Positions 1 through 8,853 of a stretch of DNA of 64,000 nt are shown here, one piece after another. Position 1 is the first letter of the stretch. Every line of letters starts with the position of its first letter. The stretch lies in NCBI GenBank assembly GCA_963837655.1, contig CAWIOK010000003.1, positions 124,001 through 188,000 on the forward strand, read 5' to 3'. Below the pieces are notes generated by a model, which searched no databases, was not told the DNA's origin, and saw nothing but the letters and a program-made list of their open reading frames with translations. This stretch comes from CAVVSD01 sp963837655. GTDB lineage: Bacteria; Actinomycetota; Thermoleophilia; Solirubrobacterales; Solirubrobacteraceae. The position numbers were made by a program, and so were the translations under genes.

Positions 1-2053
<2,053 letters not shown>

Positions 2054-2060
2054 ACGCCAG

Positions 2061-2066
2061 AGGGTA
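2061..2066 (-). promoter_or_regulatory. Candidate -10 element for leaderless secA
   Basis: Read on the minus strand, TACCCT (TAnnnT type) ends seven bases before the secA ATG, and no Shine-Dalgarno sequence is visible. This is the spacing expected of a leaderless actinobacterial transcript. No convincing -35 hexamer is seen. Confidence 0.4.
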
Positions 2067-2070
2067 ACGG

Positions 2071-2129
2071 GGAAAAGACTTCGTCCTTCCCATTGGGGAT
2101 GTGTCGCACGGCGACACATCCCCAGTGGG
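2071..2129. terminator. Double hairpin between hpf and secA
   Basis: The main hairpin has arms at 2089-2107 and 2111-2129: 19 base pairs with one G-T wobble, 13 of them the perfect GGGGATGTGTCGC arm, and a 3-base loop. Beside it, on the minus strand, lies a second hairpin with a GAA loop whose stem (2071-2079 and 2083-2090) needs G-U pairs. There is no pure U tract, so it may be a factor-assisted terminator or an RNA-stability element. The same two-hairpin layout, with a GACGAAGTC core, recurs at 20683-20729. Confidence 0.65.
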
Positions 2130-2134
2130 TTCGT

Positions 2135-2482
2135 CTAGATCTGGATCTGCACCGGCTCACGCTCCGGGGAACGTGCCTCACGCCGCTTGCGGCGCTTGTC
2201 GCGATGGCGCTTGACCTGGCGCGCGAGCTCGTCGGAGCAGAGGTTCAGCGCGTGCCCCATGTCACGCGACGAGTCCTGCGCACGCAGCGTGACGCCCTTC
2301 AGGTGCAGCGTGGTCTCGGCGACACACGACAGCGGGTTGGCGGGGTTTCGCTCCTCGTAGAGCTCGACCTCGAGGACGGCCAGGTCCGAGACCTGGTTGG
2401 CGACCTTCCGGAACCGGCGTTCGACCAGCTCCCGAAGTTCGTCCGTGACCGGGGTGTTGCGGCCCTTGACCTCGATCTGCAT
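2135..2482 (-). CDS. hpf: Ribosome hibernation promoting factor, short form (HPF/RaiA)
   Basis: This is a 115-residue HPF/YfiA-fold protein, MQIEVKGRNTPVTDELRELV at the start, which would bind the 30S decoding region and silence ribosomes in stationary phase. The basic C-terminal run RHRDKRRKRREAR fits rRNA binding. It lacks the C-terminal dimerisation domain of long HPF. The ATG at 2482 has a GGAGG nine bases upstream and a TTGACA-17-CACCAT promoter at 2523-2551. However, the reading frame is open upstream without a stop all the way through comF, so the same residues could also be made as the tail of a ComF fusion. Adjacency to secA is common in actinobacteria. Confidence 0.9.
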   Translation of the reverse strand: MQIEVKGRNTPVTDELRELVERRFRKVANQVSDLAVLEVELYEERNPANPLSCVAETTLHLKGVTLRAQDSSRDMGHALNLCSDELARQVKRHRDKRRKRREARSPEREPVQIQI

Positions 2483-3265
2483 CGCGAGGCGCCTCCGTTC
2501 AGGCGTTGCTTCCCTTGGAAGGATGGTGCGGGACTCGTTCACAGGTGTCAACGCGCTACCTGCGGGAGTAGACGGAGATCCGATCGGGAGCGCACGCGCC
2601 CAGGTCACGGCGATGACCCTCTCCGTCCCCGCGGAGCGCAGCGCGCGGGCGCACGCATCGAGCGTCGCGCCCGTCGTGTGGACGTCGTCGACGAGCACGA
2701 CGTGAGCCGGCGCCGCACCCCGGGCGGTGACGTCGATCCGGCCGCGCTCCAGGCGCTCGGATCGCGAGGCGCCCAGCTGACTGCGGGCGGGGCCGCGACG
2801 CCGGAGCGGGCGCGCGAGCGGCGCGCCGGTGCGCCGTGCCAGGGCACCGGCGAGCAGCGATGCCTGGTCGTAGCCGCGCGCCCGCGCATGCGCCGGGTGG
2901 GCTGGCACCGGCACGATCGCCGCGCCGGCCAGCAGCGAGCGCGGCGCGCCGGTGGCCAGATGCGCCGCCATGACGTCGGCCAGCGGGCGGGCGCGCCGGA
3001 ACTTGAGCGCGGCCACGAGCTCGCGCGCGACCCCGGCGTAGCCCACCGGCGCCCACGCGGCGTCGAACGCCTGGCGCACGGCGGGACACGCGTGGCGTGG
3101 TCTCAGCGGCAGCGCGCAGCGCGCGCACCGCGGGCCCCGCAGCCAGGGGATCGCTCGGCGGCATCCGGCGCAGACCACGTCGTCGGGGCGGGGCAGCGGG
3201 ATGGTGCACACCGCGCACAGCGGCGGGACGAGAAGGGAGAGCAGCCGATGCGCCATGCCGGACAC
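2135..3265 (-). CDS. ComF-family phosphoribosyltransferase reading in frame into HPF (376 aa)
   Basis: The first ~222 residues are a ComF/GntX-type protein. Zinc-ribbon cysteine pairs are visible (CAVC, CAGC, CARC), followed by a type I phosphoribosyltransferase core with the PRPP loop VVLVDDVHTTGAT. The family is linked to DNA uptake or nucleotide salvage. A normal ComF would stop near TWARAL. Here a ~35-residue Pro/Ser/Arg linker follows and the frame continues without a stop through the whole of HPF to 2135. Two readings are possible: a genuine ComF-HPF fusion, or a ComF that has lost its stop while hpf is still started internally at 2482. The start ATG at 3265 is divergent from ctaG. Confidence 0.8.
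   Translation of the reverse strand: MSGMAHRLLSLLVPPLCAVCTIPLPRPDDVVCAGCRRAIPWLRGPRCARCALPLRPRHACPAVRQAFDAAWAPVGYAGVARELVAALKFRRARPLADVMAAHLATGAPRSLLAGAAIVPVPAHPAHARARGYDQASLLAGALARRTGAPLARPLRRRGPARSQLGASRSERLERGRIDVTARGAAPAHVVLVDDVHTTGATLDACARALRSAGTERVIAVTWARALPIGSPSTPAGSALTPVNESRTILPREATPERRRLAMQIEVKGRNTPVTDELRELVERRFRKVANQVSDLAVLEVELYEERNPANPLSCVAETTLHLKGVTLRAQDSSRDMGHALNLCSDELARQVKRHRDKRRKRREARSPEREPVQIQI
2523..2551 (-). promoter_or_regulatory. Candidate promoter of hpf inside the comF-hpf linker
   Basis: On the minus strand a consensus -35 TTGACA (2546-2551) is followed after 17 bases by CACCAT (2523-2528). It lies about 40 bases before the hpf ATG and inside the linker that joins ComF to HPF. 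The -35 is perfect; the -10 matches at three of six positions. Confidence 0.45.
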
Positions 3266-3281
3266 GGTGCCGGAGCGCGCG

Positions 3282-3309
3282 TTGCACAGGGGTCACGCCC
3301 TGCGACAAT
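3282..3309 (+). promoter_or_regulatory. Candidate promoter of ctaG
   Basis: TTGCAC (3282-3287), a 16-base spacer and GACAAT (3304-3309) lie eight bases before the ctaG ATG, fitting a leaderless or near-leaderless transcript. The site sits in the divergent gap with comF. Confidence 0.5.
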
Positions 3310-3317
3310 CCGCGCGC

Positions 3318-4130
3318 ATGTTCGTCACGGCCGTGCCCCTGGCCGCAGCCTCGCCGAACGCCTCGTGGTCATTCAGCCTCGGCCCGTTCATCGTCCTGTC
3401 CGGCCTGACCTTCGTCTACGTGCGCCGCTGGCGGGCGTGCGACGCGTCGGTCGGCCGCCTGCTGCTCTTCCTCTCCGGCATCGCGTTCGCCGTGATCGCG
3501 CTGTTCTCGCCTGTCGACTCGCTCGGCGAGGACCTGTTCCTCATGCACATGGTCCAGCACATCCTGCTGCTGGACATCGTTCCGATCCTCTGCATCCTCG
3601 GCCTCACGCGTGTGCTGCTGCGCCCGATCGCGCGCCCGCTGCTGCAGCTCGAGCGCAAGGCCGGGCCCATCGCGAGCCCGGTGTTCGCCATCGCCCTATA
3701 CGTCGGCGCGATGTGGGTGTGGCACATCCCGGCGCTCTACGACCTCGCGCTGGAGCACCCGTACGTCCACGTCCTGGAGCACACGTTCTTCACGGTCGCG
3801 GGCGCGCTGTACTGGTGGCACATCCTCTCGCCCATCCGCAACCGGCACCTCGCCGGGATGGGCCCGGTCGTCTACATGACCACGACGAAGCTGCTCGTCG
3901 GCGCGCTCGGCATCGCGCTCACCTTCGCGCCGGTGGCTCTGTACGCGTTCTACGAGGACCAGCCGCGCTACTGGGGCCTGAGCGCCGACACCGACCAGGC
4001 GATCGGCGGGCTGATCATGGCCCTGGAGCAGTCGATCATCATGGGCATCGCGCTGGTCGCGCTGTTCGTCCGCGCCCTCGCCGACAGCGAGCGCGAGGAG
4101 CAGCGGCGCGAGCGCTTCGGAGAGGCCTGA
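3318..4130 (+). CDS. ctaG: Cytochrome c oxidase assembly protein, CtaG (caa3) family
   Basis: This is a 270-residue polytopic membrane protein with about seven hydrophobic segments. Conserved histidine motifs of the caa3_CtaG family are visible: HMVQHILL near residue 75, WVWHIPALYDLALEHPYVHVLEH near residues 135-155, and YWWHILSP. Members are needed for copper-site assembly of aa3/caa3 oxidases. The ATG at 3318 was chosen because the promoter sits directly before it; the longer open frame upstream overlaps divergent comF. The C-terminus is a charged tail (DSEREEQRRERFGEA). It is followed by a strong hairpin before the convergent marR. Confidence 0.9.
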   Translation: MFVTAVPLAAASPNASWSFSLGPFIVLSGLTFVYVRRWRACDASVGRLLLFLSGIAFAVIALFSPVDSLGEDLFLMHMVQHILLLDIVPILCILGLTRVLLRPIARPLLQLERKAGPIASPVFAIALYVGAMWVWHIPALYDLALEHPYVHVLEHTFFTVAGALYWWHILSPIRNRHLAGMGPVVYMTTTKLLVGALGIALTFAPVALYAFYEDQPRYWGLSADTDQAIGGLIMALEQSIIMGIALVALFVRALADSEREEQRRERFGEA

Positions 4131-4152
4131 GGCACGCCTTCGGCCTGGCCAT

Positions 4153-4181
4153 GGCGTTGCGTCGCTGAGCGACGCAACGCC
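4153..4181. terminator. Bidirectional hairpin between convergent ctaG and marR
   Basis: A perfect 13-bp stem, GGCGTTGCGTCGC and its complement, closes a TGA loop between the stops of two convergent genes. The inner ten bases of the arm are identical to a hairpin at 20683-20705. No U tract is seen on either side. Confidence 0.65.
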
Positions 4182-4184
4182 GAG

Positions 4185-4685
4185 TTACGCTGGGGCCGGG
4201 GCGGGCTCGACGGCCATCGCGCGGCGCAGCGTGTCGTGCAGCGCCTCGCGCTCGTCGGCGCTCAGCGCGCCGAAGATCTCCGCGATGAGCCGGTCGGCGA
4301 TGACGTCGGCCCGGGCCAGCATCTCCCGCCCGGCATCCGTGACCTCGACGACGGAGCGCCGGCGGTCGCGGGTCGAGCGGCGACGGGCGACGAGCCCCTT
4401 CGCCTCGAGCTCGTCGACCGCGGCGACGATGATCGGCGGCGCCTTGCCCATGAGCCGCGCGAGCTCCTGCTGCGACTCGGGCTGGTCGGTGGCCAGCACC
4501 GCGAGCGTCGTGTAGTCGCGACCGTCGATGCCGAGCTCCTCGAGCGCCGCCTCGCCGCGCGCCAGGACCTCGACGCCCGCACGGTAGACGAGCAGCGCGA
4601 GGCGATCGTTCACGCCCGCGGAGTCGACGCCGCAGCGGTCGATCTGGAAGTCGTGCATCTCGGTCATCACAGGCATCATAGCCAT
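4185..4685 (-). CDS. MarR-family transcriptional regulator
   Basis: This 166-residue winged-helix repressor shows DYTTLAVLATDQPESQQELARLMG as helix-turn-helix lead-in, recognition around KAPPIIVAAVDELEAKGLV, and the wing ARRRSTRDRRRSVVEVTDAG. It is divergently arranged with an MFS efflux pump, the usual arrangement for a ligand-relieved repressor of a drug pump. Four AATCATT-type boxes lie between and just inside the two genes. The start is uncertain: several Met codons occur in the first ten residues and none has a clear Shine-Dalgarno sequence. Confidence 0.9.
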   Translation of the reverse strand: MAMMPVMTEMHDFQIDRCGVDSAGVNDRLALLVYRAGVEVLARGEAALEELGIDGRDYTTLAVLATDQPESQQELARLMGKAPPIIVAAVDELEAKGLVARRRSTRDRRRSVVEVTDAGREMLARADVIADRLIAEIFGALSADEREALHDTLRRAMAVEPAPAPA

Positions 4686-4688
4686 CAG

Positions 4689-4763
4689 AATGATTAATGA
4701 CTTGAATCATTTTGCGGAGGTGCGTATGGTCCCGGACATGAATCATTCCGCGACAGAATCATT
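4689..4763. promoter_or_regulatory. Cluster of four MarR operator half-sites (AATGATT/AATCATT)
   Basis: AATGATT at 4689-4695 faces AATCATT at 4705-4711, giving an inverted repeat with a 9-base centre. Two more AATCATT boxes lie at 4741-4747 and 4757-4763, 16 bases apart and inside the first codons of the MFS gene. Such A+T-rich boxes stand out in 70% G+C DNA. Binding by the adjacent MarR protein is inferred. Confidence 0.7.
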
Positions 4764-6210
4764 TCTCGATCCTCGCCGTTGGCGGATCCTCGCCGTGCTG
4801 GCCGTCGCGCAGTTCATGGTCGTCCTCGACGCGACCATCGTGAACGTGGCGCTGCCCTCCATCCGCGCCGACCTCGGCTTCGACGCGACGAACCTCCAGT
4901 GGGTCGTCAACGCGTACACGCTGCTCTTCGGCGGCTTCCTCCTCCTCGGTGGCCGCCTCGGCGACCTCCTCGGTCGCCGCCGTGTCTTCCTCACCGGTCT
5001 CGGGCTGTTCGCCGCCGCATCGCTCGCCGGTGGTCTTGCGACGTCGCAGGACCTGCTCGTCGGCGCACGCGCCGTGCAGGGCTTCGGGGCCGCGCTCATG
5101 TCTCCCGCCGCGCTCGCGCTGGTGGTGACGACGTTCCCGGCCGGGCGCGAGCGTGCGACCGCGATGGGCATCTGGGCCTCGCTCGCAGGTCTCGGTGGCA
5201 CCGTCGGCGTCGTCGCGGGTGGCGTGCTCGTCGACGCCGTCGGCTGGGAGTGGGTGTTCTTCGTGAACGTGCCGATCGCGATCGCGGTCGTGCCGTTCGT
5301 GCTGCGTCTGGTCCGTGAGTCACGCGAGACGGTCGTCGGGCGGCGGACGTACGACGTCGCCGGCGCGCTGACCGCCACGGTCGGGCTCATGGCCCTCGTC
5401 TACGCCGTCATCGGGACCGACCAGCACGGCTGGGGCTCGACCCGGACGCTCGGGCTCATCGCCGCCAGCGTGGCGCTGCTCGCGACGTTCGTGGCCATCG
5501 AGTCGCGGTCCAAGGCGCCCCTCGTGCCGCTGCGGCTGTTCGCCGACCGCGGCGTGTCGACCGGCAACGTCGCGCAGCTGCTCAACGGCGCGTCGTTCAT
5601 CGGCATGTTCTTCCTGCTCGCCCTGGCGATGCAGAGCGTGCTCGGGATGAGCGCGATCCAGACCGGCATCGCGTTCGTGCCCATGGGCGTGACCGCGATC
5701 GCCGGCGCGACCCTCGCTCCCGTCTCCGTGGCGCGGCTCGGCACGAAGACGACGTACGCGATCGGCGCGCTGCTCGGCACCGTGTCGCTCGGGTTCCTCT
5801 CGCAGATGGACGCGGACGTCTCCTACGCGGCGCACGTGCTCCCGGCCATCATGGTCTACGGCTTCGCGATCCCGTTCATCGGCGTCCCCAACACGATCGC
5901 CGCGATCCGCGACGTCCCGGCCCAGCGGGCGGGCACCGCGTCCGGGCTGGTGAACGCGTCCTTCCAGATCGGCGGCGCGATCGGCGTCGCGGCGGTCACC
6001 GCTCTGGCGACGTCGCACACGACCGCGCTGCTTGCCGGCGGCTCGAGCCAGATGGAGGCACTCGCGAGCGGGTACGGCCGCGGCTTCGCCGCGACCGCCG
6101 TGATCGCCGGGCTGGGCCTGGTCCTCGCGCTCGTCGCAAGCCCCTCGCTGCGCGTCGATACCGATGTCGCCGTCGAGGCCGAGGCCGACATGGTCGCGGT
6201 GGCCGCGTAG
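4726..6210 (+). CDS. MFS drug efflux transporter, DHA2 (EmrB/QacA) family
   Basis: This 494-residue permease has about 14 hydrophobic segments, typical of proton-driven DHA2 multidrug pumps. Signature motifs are visible: VLDATIVNVALPSI in the first helix, the loop 2-3 motif GGRLGDLLGRRRVF, and LGGTVGVVAGGVLVDAVGWEWVFFVNVPI for motif C and the following helix. The ATG at 4726 has GGAGG five bases upstream; an in-frame ATG at 4690 lies inside the operator and has no ribosome site. It is probably repressed by the divergent MarR protein. The substrate is unknown. Confidence 0.92.
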   Translation: MVPDMNHSATESFLDPRRWRILAVLAVAQFMVVLDATIVNVALPSIRADLGFDATNLQWVVNAYTLLFGGFLLLGGRLGDLLGRRRVFLTGLGLFAAASLAGGLATSQDLLVGARAVQGFGAALMSPAALALVVTTFPAGRERATAMGIWASLAGLGGTVGVVAGGVLVDAVGWEWVFFVNVPIAIAVVPFVLRLVRESRETVVGRRTYDVAGALTATVGLMALVYAVIGTDQHGWGSTRTLGLIAASVALLATFVAIESRSKAPLVPLRLFADRGVSTGNVAQLLNGASFIGMFFLLALAMQSVLGMSAIQTGIAFVPMGVTAIAGATLAPVSVARLGTKTTYAIGALLGTVSLGFLSQMDADVSYAAHVLPAIMVYGFAIPFIGVPNTIAAIRDVPAQRAGTASGLVNASFQIGGAIGVAAVTALATSHTTALLAGGSSQMEALASGYGRGFAATAVIAGLGLVLALVASPSLRVDTDVAVEAEADMVAVAA

Positions 6211-6236
6211 GCCCGCCGTCTGGCAGAGTCAGGGCC

Positions 6237-6635
6237 GTGACCGCTTGGGAGAAGATGCGACTGCCCGCGTCCCCGACGGTCACGGCGCCGGACGGATCCG
6301 ACGTCCGGATCCTCCTTGCGACGGAGCGCGGGAGCTGCGCGCACTTCGAGCTCGCCGGTGGCGCGGTGTCGACCGCGGTGGTGCACCGGACCGTCGAGGA
6401 GATCTGGTTCTTCCTGGGAGGACGCGGGCAGATGTGGCTCGCCTCCGGTGACGACGCCGGCGACGTGGTCGACGTCATGCCGGGCGACTGCCTGACGATC
6501 CCCGTCGGAACGCGCTTCCAGTTCCGGGCCCACGGGACGGCACCGCTGTCGGCGGTCGGTGTGACGATGCCGCCGTGGCCGGGGGCGCACGAGGCCGTGG
6601 TCGTCGAGGGTCGCTGGGCTCCGACGGTGGGTTAG
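6237..6635 (+). CDS. Small cupin-domain protein
   Basis: This is a 132-residue single-domain cupin. A beta-barrel core runs from about residue 25 to 120. The metal-site region reads VVHRTVEEIWFFLGGRGQMW, keeping one His and a Glu but not the full HxH of classical cupins, and the second motif PGDCLTIPVGTRFQFRAHG lacks the usual His position. Function is not recognisable; sugar-binding or acid isomerase/dioxygenase-like roles are possible. It starts with GTG, 26 bases after the MFS stop. Its final four bases overlap the end of the decayed gene on the other strand. Confidence 0.75.
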   Translation: MTAWEKMRLPASPTVTAPDGSDVRILLATERGSCAHFELAGGAVSTAVVHRTVEEIWFFLGGRGQMWLASGDDAGDVVDVMPGDCLTIPVGTRFQFRAHGTAPLSAVGVTMPPWPGAHEAVVVEGRWAPTVG

Positions 6636-7433
6636 CGCTCCAGCGCCCGGCTGACGGCGGCGACGACGCGGCGGGAGCGGCGGGTGAGCTCCGCCCAGGT
6701 GAAGCGCAGGACCAGCCAACCCGCCAGCTGCAGGCGTTCGTCTGGCTGCGGTCGGCCTGGAGGGCGTACGGGGTGCCGTGCGCGATCCAGGAGTCGGTCA
6801 CCACCACCAGGCGCTGCTGCGACCAGGCGAAGTCCTAGCGCTTGGCGCCGATGCGGTGCTGCGTCTGTGGGGACGGGAGGTGGTGGCGCTTGCAGCTCGT
6901 CAGGAACCGGTCCTCCATCATCGACTGCGTGACCGGGGCCTCGGTGAGCAGGTCCTTCAGCGCCTTGGACGGCCGGCGGGTCAGCGCGTCCTCGACCGCG
7001 GCGCGGTCGTAGAGGCGGCGGAACATCGCCTCGCGCAGTGCCCGCACGAGCTCGTCGCGGTCCAGGACGGCCAGGTCCACCAGGGTTCGGGCGGGGCTGG
7101 TGACCGGGACGCCCTTGCGCAGCGCCCGGTCAACCGACGCCAAGCGCGCCCGATGGGTCGTGATCGCCGGATGGCGACTGTCGTGCGCGATCGTCACCTC
7201 CGGCCTGAACAGCTCGCCGAGGCGAATGCCCCACAGGGCCGCCGCGCTGCGGTGACTCAACACCGCCGCGTCGCCGCACGCCAGCACCGCGGCCAGCCAT
7301 TTCGCCTCCTGCCCGAGGCCGAGGTGACCGACGGCATACACGCCCGATGGACCCGGAACAGCCTCCCCGGGGAAGCGCTGGTCGCGATCGCGTTGAGCGC
7401 CACCTCCGCATCCGTGCTGACGAACTCCCGCAT
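6632..7433 (-). pseudogene. Remnant of an AbiEi-type/DUF559 endonuclease-like gene
   Basis: Fragments in several frames make one recognisable protein. The N-terminus (MREFVSTDAEVALNAIA) is followed by an apparent internal deletion. Then comes a winged-helix AbiEi-like part with VLSHRSAAALWGI, reached through a frameshift near 7343. The C-terminal DUF559/VSR-like fold begins FAWSQQRLVVVTDSW. It is cut by an in-frame TAG at 6835-6837 and by another frameshift near 6745, after which LQLAGWLVLRFTWAEL continues to a TAA at 6632. Such two-domain proteins are common, often in many copies, in Solirubrobacterales-like genomes. At least four lesions make function very unlikely. Confidence 0.75.
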
Positions 7434-7472
7434 ATCGGGACTCAGTCAGCACGACCACCAACTTCGCCCCCC

Positions 7473-8843
7473 TCAGCCCTCCAGGACCGTCTGATCGTCC
7501 AGCACGCGCGGCCCCTCGACCTCCACCGACCCGCGGACGACCACCCCCGCTCCGAACGTCACGTCCCCCACCACCTTCAGCCGCTCCGCCTCCACCAGCG
7601 ACGGCGGGCCCGCGACGAAGTGCGCGTCGAAGTCGCGCAAGCGCTTGTAGTACGCATCGTCCAGCGACACCAGCGGCGCCGCTGACCGGCTCGGCGCCAG
7701 CACGAGGCGGGCATCGTCGGTCAGCTCGTAGGCGTCCGAGCGCAGCACGAGCAGATCGCTCGTCGTCTTCACCGGCGCGAAGCGCGTCCGCGGCACCCGC
7801 AGTGCGCGGGCGCCGTCGAAGACCCCGACCGCCGCCCCCATCGCCGTCTCGAGCTGGATGACCGGCGTCGACCCCGAGTCGTTGGGGTCGACGGTCTTGC
7901 GGTTGACGATCATGGGGAGCCCCATCACGCCGCCTCGCTCGCTCATCACGTCCTGGAGCGCGCGCAGGTCGACCCACAGGTTGTTCGTGTTGAAGTACGT
8001 GTGACGCGAGACGTCCTGGAAGGCATCCGCGTCCTCGTCCGGAACCTGCGCGGACTCGCGGAGCACCAGCCCGCCGTCGGAGACCCGCACCGCCAGGTGC
8101 CCGCCCTTGCGGTCGGCCTCGGTGCGGTCGGCCACCTCCGACAGGAACGGGATCTCCTCGCTCGCCATCCAGGCAAGGATGCGCGGATCGAGGACGGCGC
8201 CGAGGTTGTCGGAGTTCGACATGAACAGGTAGCGGTAGCCGTGCTCCAGCAGCGCATCGAGCATCCCCGAGCCGACGAGCGACGGATAGACATCGCCGTG
8301 CCCCGGAGGCGCCCACTCCAGTCCCGGGTTGGCCGGCCACGCGACGGGCGACCCGTCGTCGGCGACGATCTTCGGCTCCTTGCTCTGCACGAAGTCCGCA
8401 GGCACGTCGGACGCCAGATCGGGCACCTGCTCGAGCGCCGCGCGCGAGTCGTCGCGCGTCGCGAAGGAGTTCATGAGCACCAGCGGCAGGCGGACGCCCA
8501 GCCGGCGGCGGGCGTCCAGGACCTGTCGCGCGATCACGTCGAGGAACGTCAGACCGTCCTTGACCTGCAGCAGCGACTTCGCCTGGGTCATCCCCATGCT
8601 CGTCCCGAGCCCGCCGTTGAGCTTGAGGACGACGGTCGCGTCCAGCGCGTCGCGCGCGTCGTCGCCCGGCTCGGGGAGGTCGTCGAGCGACGGGAGGTCG
8701 CCCAGCGGCTCGATGTCGGACTCGGGCAGCAGCCCGGTCTCACCCTCCTGCCATCGCGTGTACAGATCGCGGAAGGTGTCGATCGCGGCGTCGGACACCT
8801 CGTCCGCGCGCATCTTGTCCACGCTTGCCTGCAGGCCGTCCAC
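7473..8843 (-). CDS. UTP-glucose-1-phosphate uridylyltransferase, UDPGP (eukaryote-like) family
   Basis: This 456-residue enzyme should make UDP-glucose from UTP and glucose-1-phosphate. The nucleotide-binding signature LNGGLGTSMGMTQAKSLL lies near residue 75, the substrate region includes FMSNSDNLGA, and FNTNNLWVDL is also conserved. A short left-handed beta-helix tail ends the protein. The family resembles eukaryotic UGP2 rather than bacterial GalU. The start is GTG, ten bases after the stop of the SAH-hydrolase-like gene, so the two are probably co-transcribed. Its product could feed the UDP-glucose dehydrogenase at 17780-19090. Confidence 0.9.
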   Translation of the reverse strand: MDGLQASVDKMRADEVSDAAIDTFRDLYTRWQEGETGLLPESDIEPLGDLPSLDDLPEPGDDARDALDATVVLKLNGGLGTSMGMTQAKSLLQVKDGLTFLDVIARQVLDARRRLGVRLPLVLMNSFATRDDSRAALEQVPDLASDVPADFVQSKEPKIVADDGSPVAWPANPGLEWAPPGHGDVYPSLVGSGMLDALLEHGYRYLFMSNSDNLGAVLDPRILAWMASEEIPFLSEVADRTEADRKGGHLAVRVSDGGLVLRESAQVPDEDADAFQDVSRHTYFNTNNLWVDLRALQDVMSERGGVMGLPMIVNRKTVDPNDSGSTPVIQLETAMGAAVGVFDGARALRVPRTRFAPVKTTSDLLVLRSDAYELTDDARLVLAPSRSAAPLVSLDDAYYKRLRDFDAHFVAGPPSLVEAERLKVVGDVTFGAGVVVRGSVEVEGPRVLDDQTVLEG

Positions 8844-8853
8844 GGCGGCGACT

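Noticed and set aside
6632..7433. Active toxin-antitoxin or abortive infection system
   Set aside because: At least four disabling lesions and no partner gene.
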